Positions 7,460 to 15,044 are shown, counted from the first letter of the stretch. The stretch is DNA of 27,998 nt from JAKBCQ01 sp021807585 (GCA_027325115.1 DAHWFG010000183.1:1-27998), one strand, 5' to 3'. The notes: generated by a model from the sequence alone, not told the origin. Translations and numbers: made by a program.

Positions 7460-8818
7460 TTACCGGAATCGCTCGGCGGCGAACCGCTTTTGAATGTCCT
7501 CGATGATTTTCGCAGCGTGGGGCCGATCGGCCGCGAGCGGGGGATTGAGCGCTAGCGCCATCCCGTCGACCCGGATGATCGTTCCCCGGTCGTTTAGACC
7601 CAAAGAAGCCGTCGCGATCGAAACGCTCGGAGTAAAACCCAAAGGCTCGTTCGGGGGAGCGATGACGATTGTCGGGATCGCCGCGGCGGAGTCTCTCATC
7701 GCGTTGAGTTCGCCGATCCACGCGAGATTCTGGAACATCAGGATCGCGTCGACCTCGCCTGATTCAATCAATGCCGCGGGATCGGCTATCTCGGGGAGAT
7801 AACGAGGCGCCCCCGACGAAAAATCGACCGCTCCGGGATATCCCGAGCGCCAAGTTGAAACCGCGTTCGCCCCCGCTCGATTCGCCGATCCGCCCAGTTC
7901 CACCGCGACAAACCGCGCCCCTTCGTTCAAATCGCGGACGAGCGCGAGGAGGGCCTCGATCGTTAAACTATCGCAATCTTTGGTATATTTGGATTCATCC
8001 CAAATCAATGCGCCGTAACGCGCCGATTTGAACGTGTCGGCGAGCCGTTCGAGATCTTGAAGATCGACCCCGGATTGACGCTCGGCGCGACCGCGATCGA
8101 TCGGAACGCCTCGAACAAGCGCGCGAAGGATAACGAGCGTTTCATACTCATAATTATTTGATATCTTGATAAAATCATCGGCTTGCGCCGCGGTCGAGGT
8201 CGGTTCGGCGTCGACGACGGTGACGCGGCGATCGGCTCGTCCTCGCGGGATGAAGCGACCGGTCGAGTTTGCGCCGTAGCGTTCGCCGTGGCGCGGGTGG
8301 GTGACGACGGGATCGGATCGCCAGTAAACGATCACATCGGCGCGATGACGAACCTCGCCAAGCGTGCAGCCGACGATTCCGACACGCTGAATCGCGCGAT
8401 GCATCACGTCGATTCCGGGACGCGACCGCGTGACAAGGAACCCTCGGATCGCGTCGGCCAGATCGATCGCGGATCGCTGCGCCTCGATCGTCAACCCGTC
8501 GAGCCCGAGAACAAGCGGCCGGAGCGCCGTCGATAAAATCCCCGCCGATCGTTCGACCGCGGCGTCGACCGACGACGGAACGCCTTCAATCGTCGTGGTG
8601 AGATTGTACTTTTGCACATGTTCATGCTGAAACCAATTGACGCCGAGGTCGCACGCGTTTTTGGTTGCGACGATCGCCTCGCGATCGACGACGACTTCGA
8701 TGTCGTCGCACACGCACCCGCAGCCCAGGCAAACGACGTCGGCGACGACGTGCCGCGCGATCGAGGCGTCGGCGTGATCGCGAGGGGAAGAATTCGGATC
8801 GGGATTCGGGATCGCCAT
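7460..8818 (-). CDS. fhcB: Formyltransferase/hydrolase complex subunit B (formylmethanofuran dehydrogenase subunit B family)
   Basis: The 452-residue product belongs to the molybdopterin-oxidoreductase-like FwdB/FhcB family. It begins with VVCLGCGCVCDDIEV, holding Cys30, Cys33, Cys35 and Cys37, with a further Cys56 in TKNACDLG; the spacing C-x2-C-x3-C plus a later Cys matches the [4Fe-4S] site of archaeal FwdB. Later segments IVGCTLGEVRHRADVIVYWRSDPVVTHPRHGERY and NLAWIGELNA also fit. In methylotrophs the Fhc complex acts as a formyltransferase/hydrolase, and FhcB is a structural partner of FhcA, not a working dehydrogenase. Whether these cysteines still bind a cluster here is open. The start at 8818 lacks a clear ribosome-binding site. 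The intergenic 8819-9093, shared with the divergent antitoxin gene, must hold its promoter. Confidence 0.92.
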   Translation of the reverse strand: MAIPNPDPNSSPRDHADASIARHVVADVVCLGCGCVCDDIEVVVDREAIVATKNACDLGVNWFQHEHVQKYNLTTTIEGVPSSVDAAVERSAGILSTALRPLVLGLDGLTIEAQRSAIDLADAIRGFLVTRSRPGIDVMHRAIQRVGIVGCTLGEVRHRADVIVYWRSDPVVTHPRHGERYGANSTGRFIPRGRADRRVTVVDAEPTSTAAQADDFIKISNNYEYETLVILRALVRGVPIDRGRAERQSGVDLQDLERLADTFKSARYGALIWDESKYTKDCDSLTIEALLALVRDLNEGARFVAVELGGSANRAGANAVSTWRSGYPGAVDFSSGAPRYLPEIADPAALIESGEVDAILMFQNLAWIGELNAMRDSAAAIPTIVIAPPNEPLGFTPSVSIATASLGLNDRGTIIRVDGMALALNPPLAADRPHAAKIIEDIQKRFAAERFR

Positions 8819-9093
8819 GCGACGGTTCGCTCTCGGTGGTTTCGGTATCGCCTCGAAATTGTGCCCAAGGCCGCGGGTCGAGTCAAATCCCGAGAGCGAA
8901 TGCGCCGTCGCGATACCGACAATATTTAATTATTTTTGTTTTATGTTATTATTTATCGTTGTTTTCCAGCCGAGGATTATTTCGATCGGGGGATCCGTGG
9001 AAAATACCAAGGCGATGGATTAAACTGGTTGATGAGTCGAGCGAATCGGCATCGAGTTGGATCCATCTTCCTGGACCTTAAAGGATTAATGGG

Positions 9094-9339
9094 ATGAAAA
9101 CTGTCGGTTCGACCGAGGTAAGAACGCATCTCCCTCAATTGCTCGACGAAGTCGCTCGCGGCGCGACGATCACCATTACCAGACGCGGCGTTCTCGTCGC
9201 GCGCTTGACCCCGGTGGAGTCCGATAAACCCGATGTACGTTCGATCATTAAAATGATGCAGGATTACAGTAATCATCAGAATAGAATGTTGGGTGGAACG
9301 ACGATTCGTGAGATGATCGAGGAAGGAAGACGTTATTGA
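9094..9339 (+). CDS. Phd/YefM-family antitoxin
   Basis: The 81-residue product has the Phd/YefM fold signature: MKTVGSTEVRTHLPQLLDEVARGATITITRRGVLVARLTPV, the N-terminal DNA-binding and dimerisation domain, followed by a short variable tail expected to wrap the toxin. AAGGA at 9081-9085 lies eight bases before the ATG. The stop (9337-9339) is followed 23 bases later by the ATG of a PIN-domain toxin, giving a classic type II module. Such antitoxins usually repress their own promoter with the toxin, so the operator should lie in the A/T-rich 8930-9060 stretch, although I see no clear palindrome there. Because the partner toxin is frameshifted, the antitoxin may now be free of its usual target. 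Confidence 0.9.
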   Translation: MKTVGSTEVRTHLPQLLDEVARGATITITRRGVLVARLTPVESDKPDVRSIIKMMQDYSNHQNRMLGGTTIREMIEEGRRY

Positions 9340-9362
9340 ACACGGCGGGATCTGACGATTCG

Positions 9363-9775
9363 ATGCGATTCGTGCTCGACGCGTCGGTGGCATTGGCTTG
9401 GTTTTTCGTCGACGAGCGAAGCGATTATTCGATGTCGGTCCATCAATCGCTCGAACATTGTCAAGCGATTGTTCCTTGGATTTGGCCGTTCGAAGTCGCC
9501 AATGTTTTTTGGTCGGCGAGCGTCGCGGGCGGAACACATCAGAGGACGGCGAGATCTGGTTGAATCTTTTGAAACAACTACCGATCATCGTTGACGAGCA
9601 AAAGATCGGCGCACTCTGGAGCGCGGTTCCTCCGATCGCTAGGAAACACAATCTATCGATTTATGACGCGTGTTATCTTGAACTCTCTTTAAGAAGAGAT
9701 CTCCCGATCGCGACTCTCGACGCCAAGTTGCTGAAGGCCGCGAATGACGAGGGGATCGAGCGCTTCAATCCTTAA
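9363..9775 (+). pseudogene. vapC: VapC-type PIN-domain toxin, frame broken at a T6 run
   Basis: Two overlapping frames together encode one PIN-domain ribonuclease. The first starts at ATG 9363 (MRFVLDASVALAWFF, catalytic Asp6) and runs through WPFEVANVF (second acidic residue). The second frame supplies LVGERRGRNTSEDGEIW, then IYDACYLELSLRRDLPIATLD with the remaining acidic residues, to the stop at 9773-9775. The switch falls at TTTTTT (9505-9510): one extra T would give ANVFLVGERRGR, the usual PIN sequence. As read, translation leaves the PIN frame and ends at 9563. Explanations are a recent inactivating deletion, a sequencing error in the homopolymer, or slippage that restores some product. 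A TTG at 9336 that overlaps the antitoxin stop is an alternative start. Everything apart from the shift is intact, so decay must be recent if real. Confidence 0.85.
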
Positions 9776-10139
9776 TCAAAATATAACTTCAACTCTATCA
9801 ACATCCCCGTCCGCTCGCCATCGTCAATGCGGTCGAATCGATTTTGCCGAATCCAATAGCACGCGACTCGGCGATCGAACAAAGCGTCTCAACGCAATCT
9901 GATCGCCGCCGATCTTAGATGATCACAAATTTTTCGCCGAATTCTTGACATTGACTTCCGGATATCGTAATGTTGCTATCAAGTAACGCATTGAACGAGC
10001 GATTTTCGCTCTGTCGATCGTTATGTTCCGCCTCAACACGATAACTTGTTCACACTAATTGTCTTAACGCAGCAAAACTGTACAGAATTCCAAACAAAAC
10101 CGAACAAAACTTACATCCCCCAACGAAAGCTCAAAGATC
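9776..10139. other. Intergenic region after the toxin-antitoxin module
   Basis: This 364-base stretch has no gene I can support. It contains a good sigma70-like promoter (9945-9973) pointing at the downstream gene and a small perfect hairpin, GAGCGA-TTT-TCGCTC, at 9997-10011 in what would be the leader. It is less GC-rich than the surrounding genes, especially its last 150 bases. Confidence 0.5.
9945..9973 (+). promoter_or_regulatory. Candidate sigma70-type promoter
   Basis: A perfect TTGACA at 9945-9950 is followed after 17 bases by TAATGT (9968-9973). The spacing is ideal and the -10 half-conserved. It would drive the gene at 10140 with a leader of about 160 bases that includes a short hairpin (9997-10011). 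Confidence 0.45.
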
Positions 10140-11267
10140 ATGAAAACAACACAAGCCTGCTGGAGCGCCGTTGCGCACGATTCCAATCCCTCGCACGATT
10201 CCAATCCCGCACCAGATTCCAAAACCGGATCATCCCGGGCTCAAGGTGAAAATGGAGCCCGTGCGCACGGGATCCGCTCGACCGAGCCCGTGATCCACTG
10301 TCACGAAACGCTCGAAGATTGGCTCGCACACCGCGATTGCGTCGTTCGCGTCTTGAACTCCGTCGGGGCTCTTGAAACCGCCTACTCGCAGCGTGCCGCG
10401 CTCTATTTGTGGCGGCTCGACCGCGTGATCCGCTTCGAGATCACCGCGACGCAATTCGACCACGACGACGTGGTTGCGGAATTCATCATCGCGCTCGATC
10501 ATCCCGAGATCCCGCGCGACCGAGCCGAGGCGGCGACGGTCGAAAAGGTTCGCAAGCCGCTCCGCGATTATCTTCATGATTTTCGACGATCGGGAGCGAA
10601 GGCGGCGAATCTGCTCGAGCATCAAGACGGTTTGGCGCGAGTGCGCAACGAGGCCAAGCGCGTGAAAGAGCGTCGGCTTTTGCCCGATCCGCCGACGATT
10701 CAGACGATCATCAAGTACGAAGGGCATCTTCAACGATGTTTGGCGCAAACGATGGCCGAATTGCGCCGGTTGCAAAAAGAACGAAGGCAAGCATTGCGCA
10801 GGGTTGAGGAATTGGATGAAACCTCGGGCGAGCCGGGCGCCTCGGAGGATCAGGAATTCCACGCCGAAGGGACGCAAGATCGGACCGCTCCTTGTCATCA
10901 AGGAGAAGACGATTCCAACCAAACGCTCGATTCAATCGCGAATCGACGTCCAGGGGATTTCGATCCCAACCAAACGCACGATCGAACCGCGCCGCTCCCC
11001 GCCGTAGAAAACATGTCGATATCTGTATCTTTTATTGGGATGGCGAACCTCCCGGTGAGCCGTCGGACCGACATCGATCAAGCGTCGGACGCTCGCCGGA
11101 TCGCCTCGGCGTATCTCCCTCCCAAAACTTATACAGACATGAAGCAGGCTCACCAGGAGGTTCGCAGCCCCGAAGGAGAGCCGCACAGTCAATCTTCGGC
11201 CGAGCCGAGCGTCGTCGTCCGACCCGGTCCGATGGCGCTCGAAACACACATTCATCAAAAGGAATAA
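10140..11267 (+). CDS. Protein of unknown function, member of a planctomycete multicopy family
   Basis: The 375-residue product falls in three parts. Residues 1-45 are low-complexity with a six-residue repeat (HDSNPS/HDSNPA/PDSKTG) and end in ARAHGIRS. Residues 50-235 are the conserved core: ETLEDWLAHRDCVVRVLNSVGALETAYSQRAALYLWRLDRVIRFE, then a helical stretch YEGHLQRCLAQTMAELRRLQKERRQALRR likely to form a coiled coil. The rest is a disordered, polar tail with loose repeats (DRTAPCHQ, SNQTLDS, DPNQTHDRTAPLP). I recall many planctomycete and acidobacterial hypothetical proteins with the pattern His-Gly-(Leu/Ile)-(Arg/Lys), a WRLxR motif and YExxLxRxLxxxxxELxRLQ; I know of no function. No strong ribosome-binding site precedes the ATG. 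It stands alone between long intergenic regions. Confidence 0.7.
   Translation: MKTTQACWSAVAHDSNPSHDSNPAPDSKTGSSRAQGENGARAHGIRSTEPVIHCHETLEDWLAHRDCVVRVLNSVGALETAYSQRAALYLWRLDRVIRFEITATQFDHDDVVAEFIIALDHPEIPRDRAEAATVEKVRKPLRDYLHDFRRSGAKAANLLEHQDGLARVRNEAKRVKERRLLPDPPTIQTIIKYEGHLQRCLAQTMAELRRLQKERRQALRRVEELDETSGEPGASEDQEFHAEGTQDRTAPCHQGEDDSNQTLDSIANRRPGDFDPNQTHDRTAPLPAVENMSISVSFIGMANLPVSRRTDIDQASDARRIASAYLPPKTYTDMKQAHQEVRSPEGEPHSQSSAEPSVVVRPGPMALETHIHQKE
10175..10228 (+). repeat. 18-base tandem repeat inside a coding region
   Basis: Two near-identical units, GCACGATTCCAATCCCTC (10175-10192) and GCACGATTCCAATCCCGC (10193-10210), are followed by a degenerate third (10211-10228). The period of 18 keeps the frame and encodes a six-residue repeat ending in Asp-Ser-Asn-Pro. 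Copy number could vary between strains. Confidence 0.75.
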
Positions 11268-11704
11268 TCGAATTGTAAACCGACGCGTTCCGTCTCAATC
11301 CGATCACGGCCGAAGCCTCGGGCCGAATCGGTGAAACAACCCGGGCCCGGGCGACCGTGAGATCGAGCCGGGATGCTCTTTGACAATTCGGTTTCGGTAC
11401 ATGGAGGTATCAACGCCTCGCGGGCTCTCGGTGCGTCCCGGTTCGGGGCGCGCCTCGAAATCGCCGCTCAACATCCTTGTGACGGTTGCTTGAGTACGAA
11501 ATCGTTACGCGCACCGAATCGGGCGGATCGAGAACGAGATAGCCCGGTGCGCCGGTCGATGATTTCGCCCACGCCGACATTTTCCGATCCGATCGCTCGA
11601 CGCTTTTCATCGGCTCTCGTTTCCGATCGATCGTCCGACGGTGTATCTTGAACGACGATCACGAGCGAGATCGAAGATTAATCATCAATGACATTGCGCA
11701 AAAT
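11268..11704. other. Long intergenic region between the repeat protein and the SDR gene
   Basis: This 437-base stretch has no supported gene. It holds a hairpin at 11307-11325, a perfect 12-base palindrome CCCGGGCCCGGG at 11340-11351, a TTGACA at 11384-11389 without a convincing -10, and a micro-ORF (11688-11708) whose stop overlaps the SDR start. The frames that cross it are Arg/Ser-rich and look non-coding. Confidence 0.45.
11307..11325 (+). terminator. Possible terminator hairpin after the repeat-protein gene
   Basis: CGGCCGA and TCGGGCCG pair over seven base pairs with one bulged G and an AGCC loop. It begins 40 bases past the stop at 11267. No T-run follows, so intrinsic termination is uncertain. 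Confidence 0.3.
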
Positions 11705-12457
11705 ATGAGCGAATTACAAAGTTATCGAACGATTGTCACGGGATCGACGTCGGGAATCGGCGGAGCGACCGCGATCGAGCTGGCGCGGGGCGGAGCGAAC
11801 GTCTGCGTGCACGGCAGATCGGCTGAACGAGCGAATTCGGTGAAGAACGAGATCCTTGGCCTGGGGGTTCGATCTCAGTCGTTCATCGCCGATCTGAAAA
11901 GTCGTGATCAAGGCGACGAACTCGTCGAACGCGCGTGGGAGGTTTGGGGAGGGCTCGACGCGTGGGTTCACTGCGCCGGCGCCGATACGCTCACGGGAGC
12001 GAACGCCAAGCTCTCGTTCGACGAGAAGCTCGATCTGCTTTGGGAGGTCGACGTCGTCGCGACGATCAGGCTTTGCCGGGCCGTCGGCGAACGGATGAAG
12101 AGAGCGGGGGGGGGATCGATCGTGACGATCGGCTGGGATCAGGCCGAGACGGGTATGGAAGGCGATTCGGGACAGCTCTTCGCCGCGGTCAAAGGCGCCG
12201 TGATGGCGTTCACAAGGTCGCTGGCGAAGTCGCTCGCCCCCGAGGTTCGCGTCAACGCGATCGCGCCGGGCTGGATTAAAACCGCTTGGGGAGAAACCGC
12301 GAGCTCGATTTGGCACGACCGCGTTCTCCGCGAAACCCCCGCGGCGCGGTGGGGTAACCCCGAAGATATCGCCAAGGCGGCGCGGTTTCTCATCGGCCCG
12401 AACGCCCGATTCGTCACGGGACAAATCGTCAGAATCAACGGCGGCGCCGTCATGTGA
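11705..12457 (+). CDS. SDR-fold protein lacking the canonical catalytic Ser and Tyr
   Basis: From ATG 11705 the product has 250 residues with a clear short-chain dehydrogenase fold: TGSTSGIGG (residues 12-20, NAD(P)-binding loop), an Asp near 63, HCAGAD (89-94, the NAG-equivalent), the Tyr-x3-Lys helix region, and APGWIKTAWGE then INGG at the end. The usual Tyr-x-x-x-Lys reads FAAVK, so Tyr is Phe159 with Lys163 kept, and the catalytic Ser position carries GWDQ (Trp144/Asp145). I recall planctomycete SDRs with this GWDQAE...GDSG pattern, so it may be a distinct subfamily and not decay. Function unknown: perhaps a non-catalytic nucleotide-binding protein or one with altered chemistry. A TTG at 11648 is an alternative start. 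There is no clear ribosome-binding site; a six-codon ORF overlaps the start. Confidence 0.82.
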   Translation: MSELQSYRTIVTGSTSGIGGATAIELARGGANVCVHGRSAERANSVKNEILGLGVRSQSFIADLKSRDQGDELVERAWEVWGGLDAWVHCAGADTLTGANAKLSFDEKLDLLWEVDVVATIRLCRAVGERMKRAGGGSIVTIGWDQAETGMEGDSGQLFAAVKGAVMAFTRSLAKSLAPEVRVNAIAPGWIKTAWGETASSIWHDRVLRETPAARWGNPEDIAKAARFLIGPNARFVTGQIVRINGGAVM

Positions 12458-12504
12458 AATCATACCGAAAATCATAGTTGTATCTCAAAAGATGAGCAAT
12501 TCCA

Positions 12505-14499
12505 TTAATCGTTTTGGGGCTTCGAGGCGATCGATCGCGCCGAGATGCGGGCGATCGATCGCACCCCCTGGCCGGTCGACATGTGTTTGATGTAATTCGA
12601 TTTTACCGCGTTGAGCCAGCGGATTTCGCGGCCGTCGTAGCTTGCGTCGACCTCGGTGAGGACGGGACCTGGGGTCGCGAGGGCGCGGGAAATCCCCGCG
12701 GCGACATCGACGTTTTGACAGATTCTGTTATACGAAAGCCCAAACGCCTGCGCGAACGCCGCGTAATCGACGCGGGCGAGTTCGGTCGCGGTCGTGCGGC
12801 GGTAAACCGGCTCTTGAAGTTTTTGCATGTAGGCGTAAGCGCCGTCGACGAGGACGAAGAACTTGACGGGAAGCCCGGCGCGGACGGCGGTCGAGGTTTC
12901 GATCGCCGACATCAGGAAACAGCCGTCTCCCGTCACCGCGACTGTGATCCGGTCGGGTCTTGCGGCCTGCGCGCCGATCGCCGCGGGGATCGCCCAGCCC
13001 ATGCTTTGATTGTTCGCGGGGGTGAAATAGCGCCGGGGCGCGTCGACCTCGATCGCCTCCGAAGCCCAGTGAGTCGACACCGTCACGTCGACGAAGATCA
13101 GTTCCTCGCATCCCAATGATTGACGTAATTGTGAATAAAAGAACATAGGATCGACCGCGCCTTCGATGATCGGTCGGCCGTTGTGTTCGCGATCGAGTGA
13201 ACGAAGTTGAGCGATTCGACGCGTCAGGTTGTGATCGACGGGCCTGGCGATCGCTTGCGCGTCGGCCTGGAGGCGAGCGAGAAATACACCGGCGTCGGCG
13301 ACGACTTTAACCGTTGCGGGGACGTTCCTGCCGAGATTATCGGGGTTGACGTCGACATGAATCAAACAATCATGTTTGGGGATCGCGTAATTCGCGGTTG
13401 AAACCTCGCTGTAGCGGACTCCGATCGCGAGCACAAGATCAACGTCTTTAAACGTTTTTTCAGCGGTGCGCGTTCCTTGCGCTCCGTAGCCCCAGCCGAC
13501 CGCTAGCGGGTGCGCGTCGGAGATCGTCCCCTTACCGCTCACCGATGTCGCGACGGGCGCCTGAAGGATCTCGGCGACCCGCGCCAATGAATCATAAGCA
13601 TTAACGCATCCCATACCGGCGTAGATACCCACGCGCTTGCGCTTGTTGGAAAGGAGAGCGAGCGCGTGGCCGTAAGCGTGTTCGTCGAACGGAGCGAGGA
13701 TTTGCGGCGGAGCCGTGACACGGTAATCCCAAGTTTTGGTCCAAAAATCGTAAGGAACGACGACCGCGACTGGCCCGGGCTCGCCGGCTCGTGCGATCCG
13801 AAAGGCCTGATGGATCGCCGCGGGGATCTCCGCTTGATGCCGGGTGGGGATCACCGCCTTGCACACGGGCTGAAGGAGCGCGACGGTGGGGAGCGAATGA
13901 ACCTGAAACGCGGGGGCTTCGGGGCCTTGTTTCACGTCGGTGATGATTCCGACGATCGGGACGCTATCGAGCTTCGCCTCGCCGATCCCGGTGAGCGCAT
14001 TGGTGATGCCGGGGCCTGGGACGATGCAAAAAACGCCGACTTCGCCCGTCACTCGCGCCGCGGCGTCGGCCATGACGCTCGCCGAACCCTCGTGCGTCGT
14101 CAGCAGATAGGGCAGATTCGCCGATTTGAACGCGTCCCAAATCTCGTTGCTCTGCGCGCCGGGAATGCCGAATACGCACTGCACTCCCTCGCAAACGAGC
14201 GCCGAGACCGCGGCCTTGGCGCCCGTCATGTGGCCGAAAACACCGCGGAACTGATGCGGAGCGGCGTCGGATCGCGCTTGCGATGTTTGATCGGAAAACG
14301 AAACCGCCGCCGAGGCCGTAACCGTCGCGATCGCGCCGAGCGCGGTTCGACGATTAATCGGTACATGTAAAGGCGAAGATAAATGAGGATCAACGCTCTC
14401 AGAAATATCGCCGCCTATCAATGTTGTTTGGACATTGATTGATCTCGCGATCGGCGCGAGGGGGTCGGATTGGCGCCGGCGAAATGTCGCTTCATCCAT
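12505..14499 (-). CDS. ThDP-dependent enzyme, acetolactate-synthase-like, with a Tat-type N-terminal signal
   Basis: The 664-residue product has the three-domain layout of ThDP enzymes: N-terminal PYR domain (about 88-255) with the activating Glu in TTHEGSASVMADAAARVTG (Glu137), a central domain, and a C-terminal PP domain with GDG (524-526). The motif normally ends in Asn-Asn; here it is LVDG (550-553), so a metal ligand differs. Ahead of the enzyme lies PINRRTALGAIATVTASAAVSFS with Arg50-Arg51, resembling a twin-arginine signal or membrane anchor after a long n-region. I start at ATG 14499 because GGAG (14508-14511) lies eight bases upstream; the frame is open to 14802, but that extension is Arg-rich and lacks such a site. 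The substrate is unknown: decarboxylase or acetolactate-synthase-like carboligase are possible. It is convergent with the SDR gene. Confidence 0.85.
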   Translation of the reverse strand: MDEATFRRRQSDPLAPIARSINVQTTLIGGDISESVDPHLSSPLHVPINRRTALGAIATVTASAAVSFSDQTSQARSDAAPHQFRGVFGHMTGAKAAVSALVCEGVQCVFGIPGAQSNEIWDAFKSANLPYLLTTHEGSASVMADAAARVTGEVGVFCIVPGPGITNALTGIGEAKLDSVPIVGIITDVKQGPEAPAFQVHSLPTVALLQPVCKAVIPTRHQAEIPAAIHQAFRIARAGEPGPVAVVVPYDFWTKTWDYRVTAPPQILAPFDEHAYGHALALLSNKRKRVGIYAGMGCVNAYDSLARVAEILQAPVATSVSGKGTISDAHPLAVGWGYGAQGTRTAEKTFKDVDLVLAIGVRYSEVSTANYAIPKHDCLIHVDVNPDNLGRNVPATVKVVADAGVFLARLQADAQAIARPVDHNLTRRIAQLRSLDREHNGRPIIEGAVDPMFFYSQLRQSLGCEELIFVDVTVSTHWASEAIEVDAPRRYFTPANNQSMGWAIPAAIGAQAARPDRITVAVTGDGCFLMSAIETSTAVRAGLPVKFFVLVDGAYAYMQKLQEPVYRRTTATELARVDYAAFAQAFGLSYNRICQNVDVAAGISRALATPGPVLTEVDASYDGREIRWLNAVKSNYIKHMSTGQGVRSIARISARSIASKPQND

Positions 14500-14507
14500 G
14501 AAAGCTG

Positions 14508-14511
14508 CTCC
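14508..14511 (-). promoter_or_regulatory. Shine-Dalgarno site deciding the start of the ThDP enzyme at 14499
   Basis: Reads GGAG on the minus strand, eight bases before ATG 14497-14499. The farther upstream ATG at 14802 is preceded only by A/T-rich sequence, so this site argues for the shorter protein. Confidence 0.65.
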
Positions 14512-14879
14512 GTCGCTCGACCGCGAATAAACTGCGCCGCTCGGCCGAGGTTGATCGGTGATGGAACGATCGTGTTCGACGGAACGTTTTATCGGCTCGA
14601 ACCGCGCCGAAAGGCCGGCGAGCGATCGGCTTGCGGCATGAATTGATCGGCGCTTTCGGTCGATTCGGCGCGGCCGCGCGTCACGACCGGGCGCGATCGT
14701 TTGATCCGTTCGGATCGATCGACTTCGAAAAATCGGCGCGATCGGCGCAGCCCTCTTTTCCGGAGCGGCGAGCGGTCTCGTTTTATCTAAGCGATTGGAC
14801 ATTTTAATGTTTTTTAATCCTAACTTGATCGATACTTAAAGGAAGGCGTGATTGATGATGGAGCGGAACGCGTCGACGG

Positions 14880-14896
14880 GGTGAATTCGATTCACC
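14880..14896. repeat. Perfect inverted repeat in the ThDP/hisA divergent region
   Basis: GGTGAAT-TCG-ATTCACC: seven base pairs with a three-base spacer. It could be an operator half-site pair or a short hairpin. It lies about 90 bases upstream of the hisA -10 candidate. Confidence 0.4.
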
Positions 14897-14983
14897 GATC
14901 GTCATCGATTCGCGACTCCGCGTCGTTCGGCGCGGGGATCGAGAGTCATTTTGGTTTGTGATCGATCGTCGCCGCGCGGAGCT

Positions 14984-14992
14984 TGCTATACC
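14984..14992 (+). promoter_or_regulatory. Candidate extended -10 promoter for hisA
   Basis: TGC followed by TATACC (14987-14992) forms an extended -10 element about 50 bases before the hisA start. No consensus -35 is found at 17 bases. Confidence 0.35.
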
Positions 14993-15044
14993 TTGATGAG
15001 GGGGCTAGAGTTAAAGCATCGTTCAAGGACGTGGAAGGGTCGTG

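Larger units (their letters stand above)
14500..15044. other. Divergent intergenic region between the ThDP enzyme and hisA
   Basis: If the ThDP enzyme starts at 14499, about 545 bases separate it from hisA. The left 300 bases keep an open minus-strand frame that encodes an Arg/Ser-rich stretch with no recognisable domain. The right part holds a perfect 7-bp inverted repeat (14880-14896) and a likely hisA promoter (14984-14992). I see no RNA gene. Confidence 0.45.

Noticed and set aside
8817..9023. Small plus-strand ORF with a hydrophobic stretch
   Set aside because: The hydrophobic residues come from the A/T-rich intergenic DNA; the ATG is simply the reverse of the fhcB start, with no good ribosome-binding site.
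9499..9520. Programmed -1 frameshift in vapC
   Set aside because: The zero-frame codons around the T run are GTT TTT TGG, which do not make a canonical X-XXY-YYZ slippery heptamer, and I see no stimulatory pseudoknot. Mutation or read error is simpler.
11340..11351. 12-base palindrome CCCGGGCCCGGG as a regulatory site
   Set aside because: It is simple GC-rich sequence far from any clear promoter; palindromes of this kind are common here by composition.
14500..14802. N-terminal extension of the ThDP enzyme from ATG 14802
   Set aside because: The 101 extra residues are Arg/Ser-rich and look like untranslated GC-rich DNA; the ATG at 14499 has GGAG at eight bases, the one at 14802 has none.
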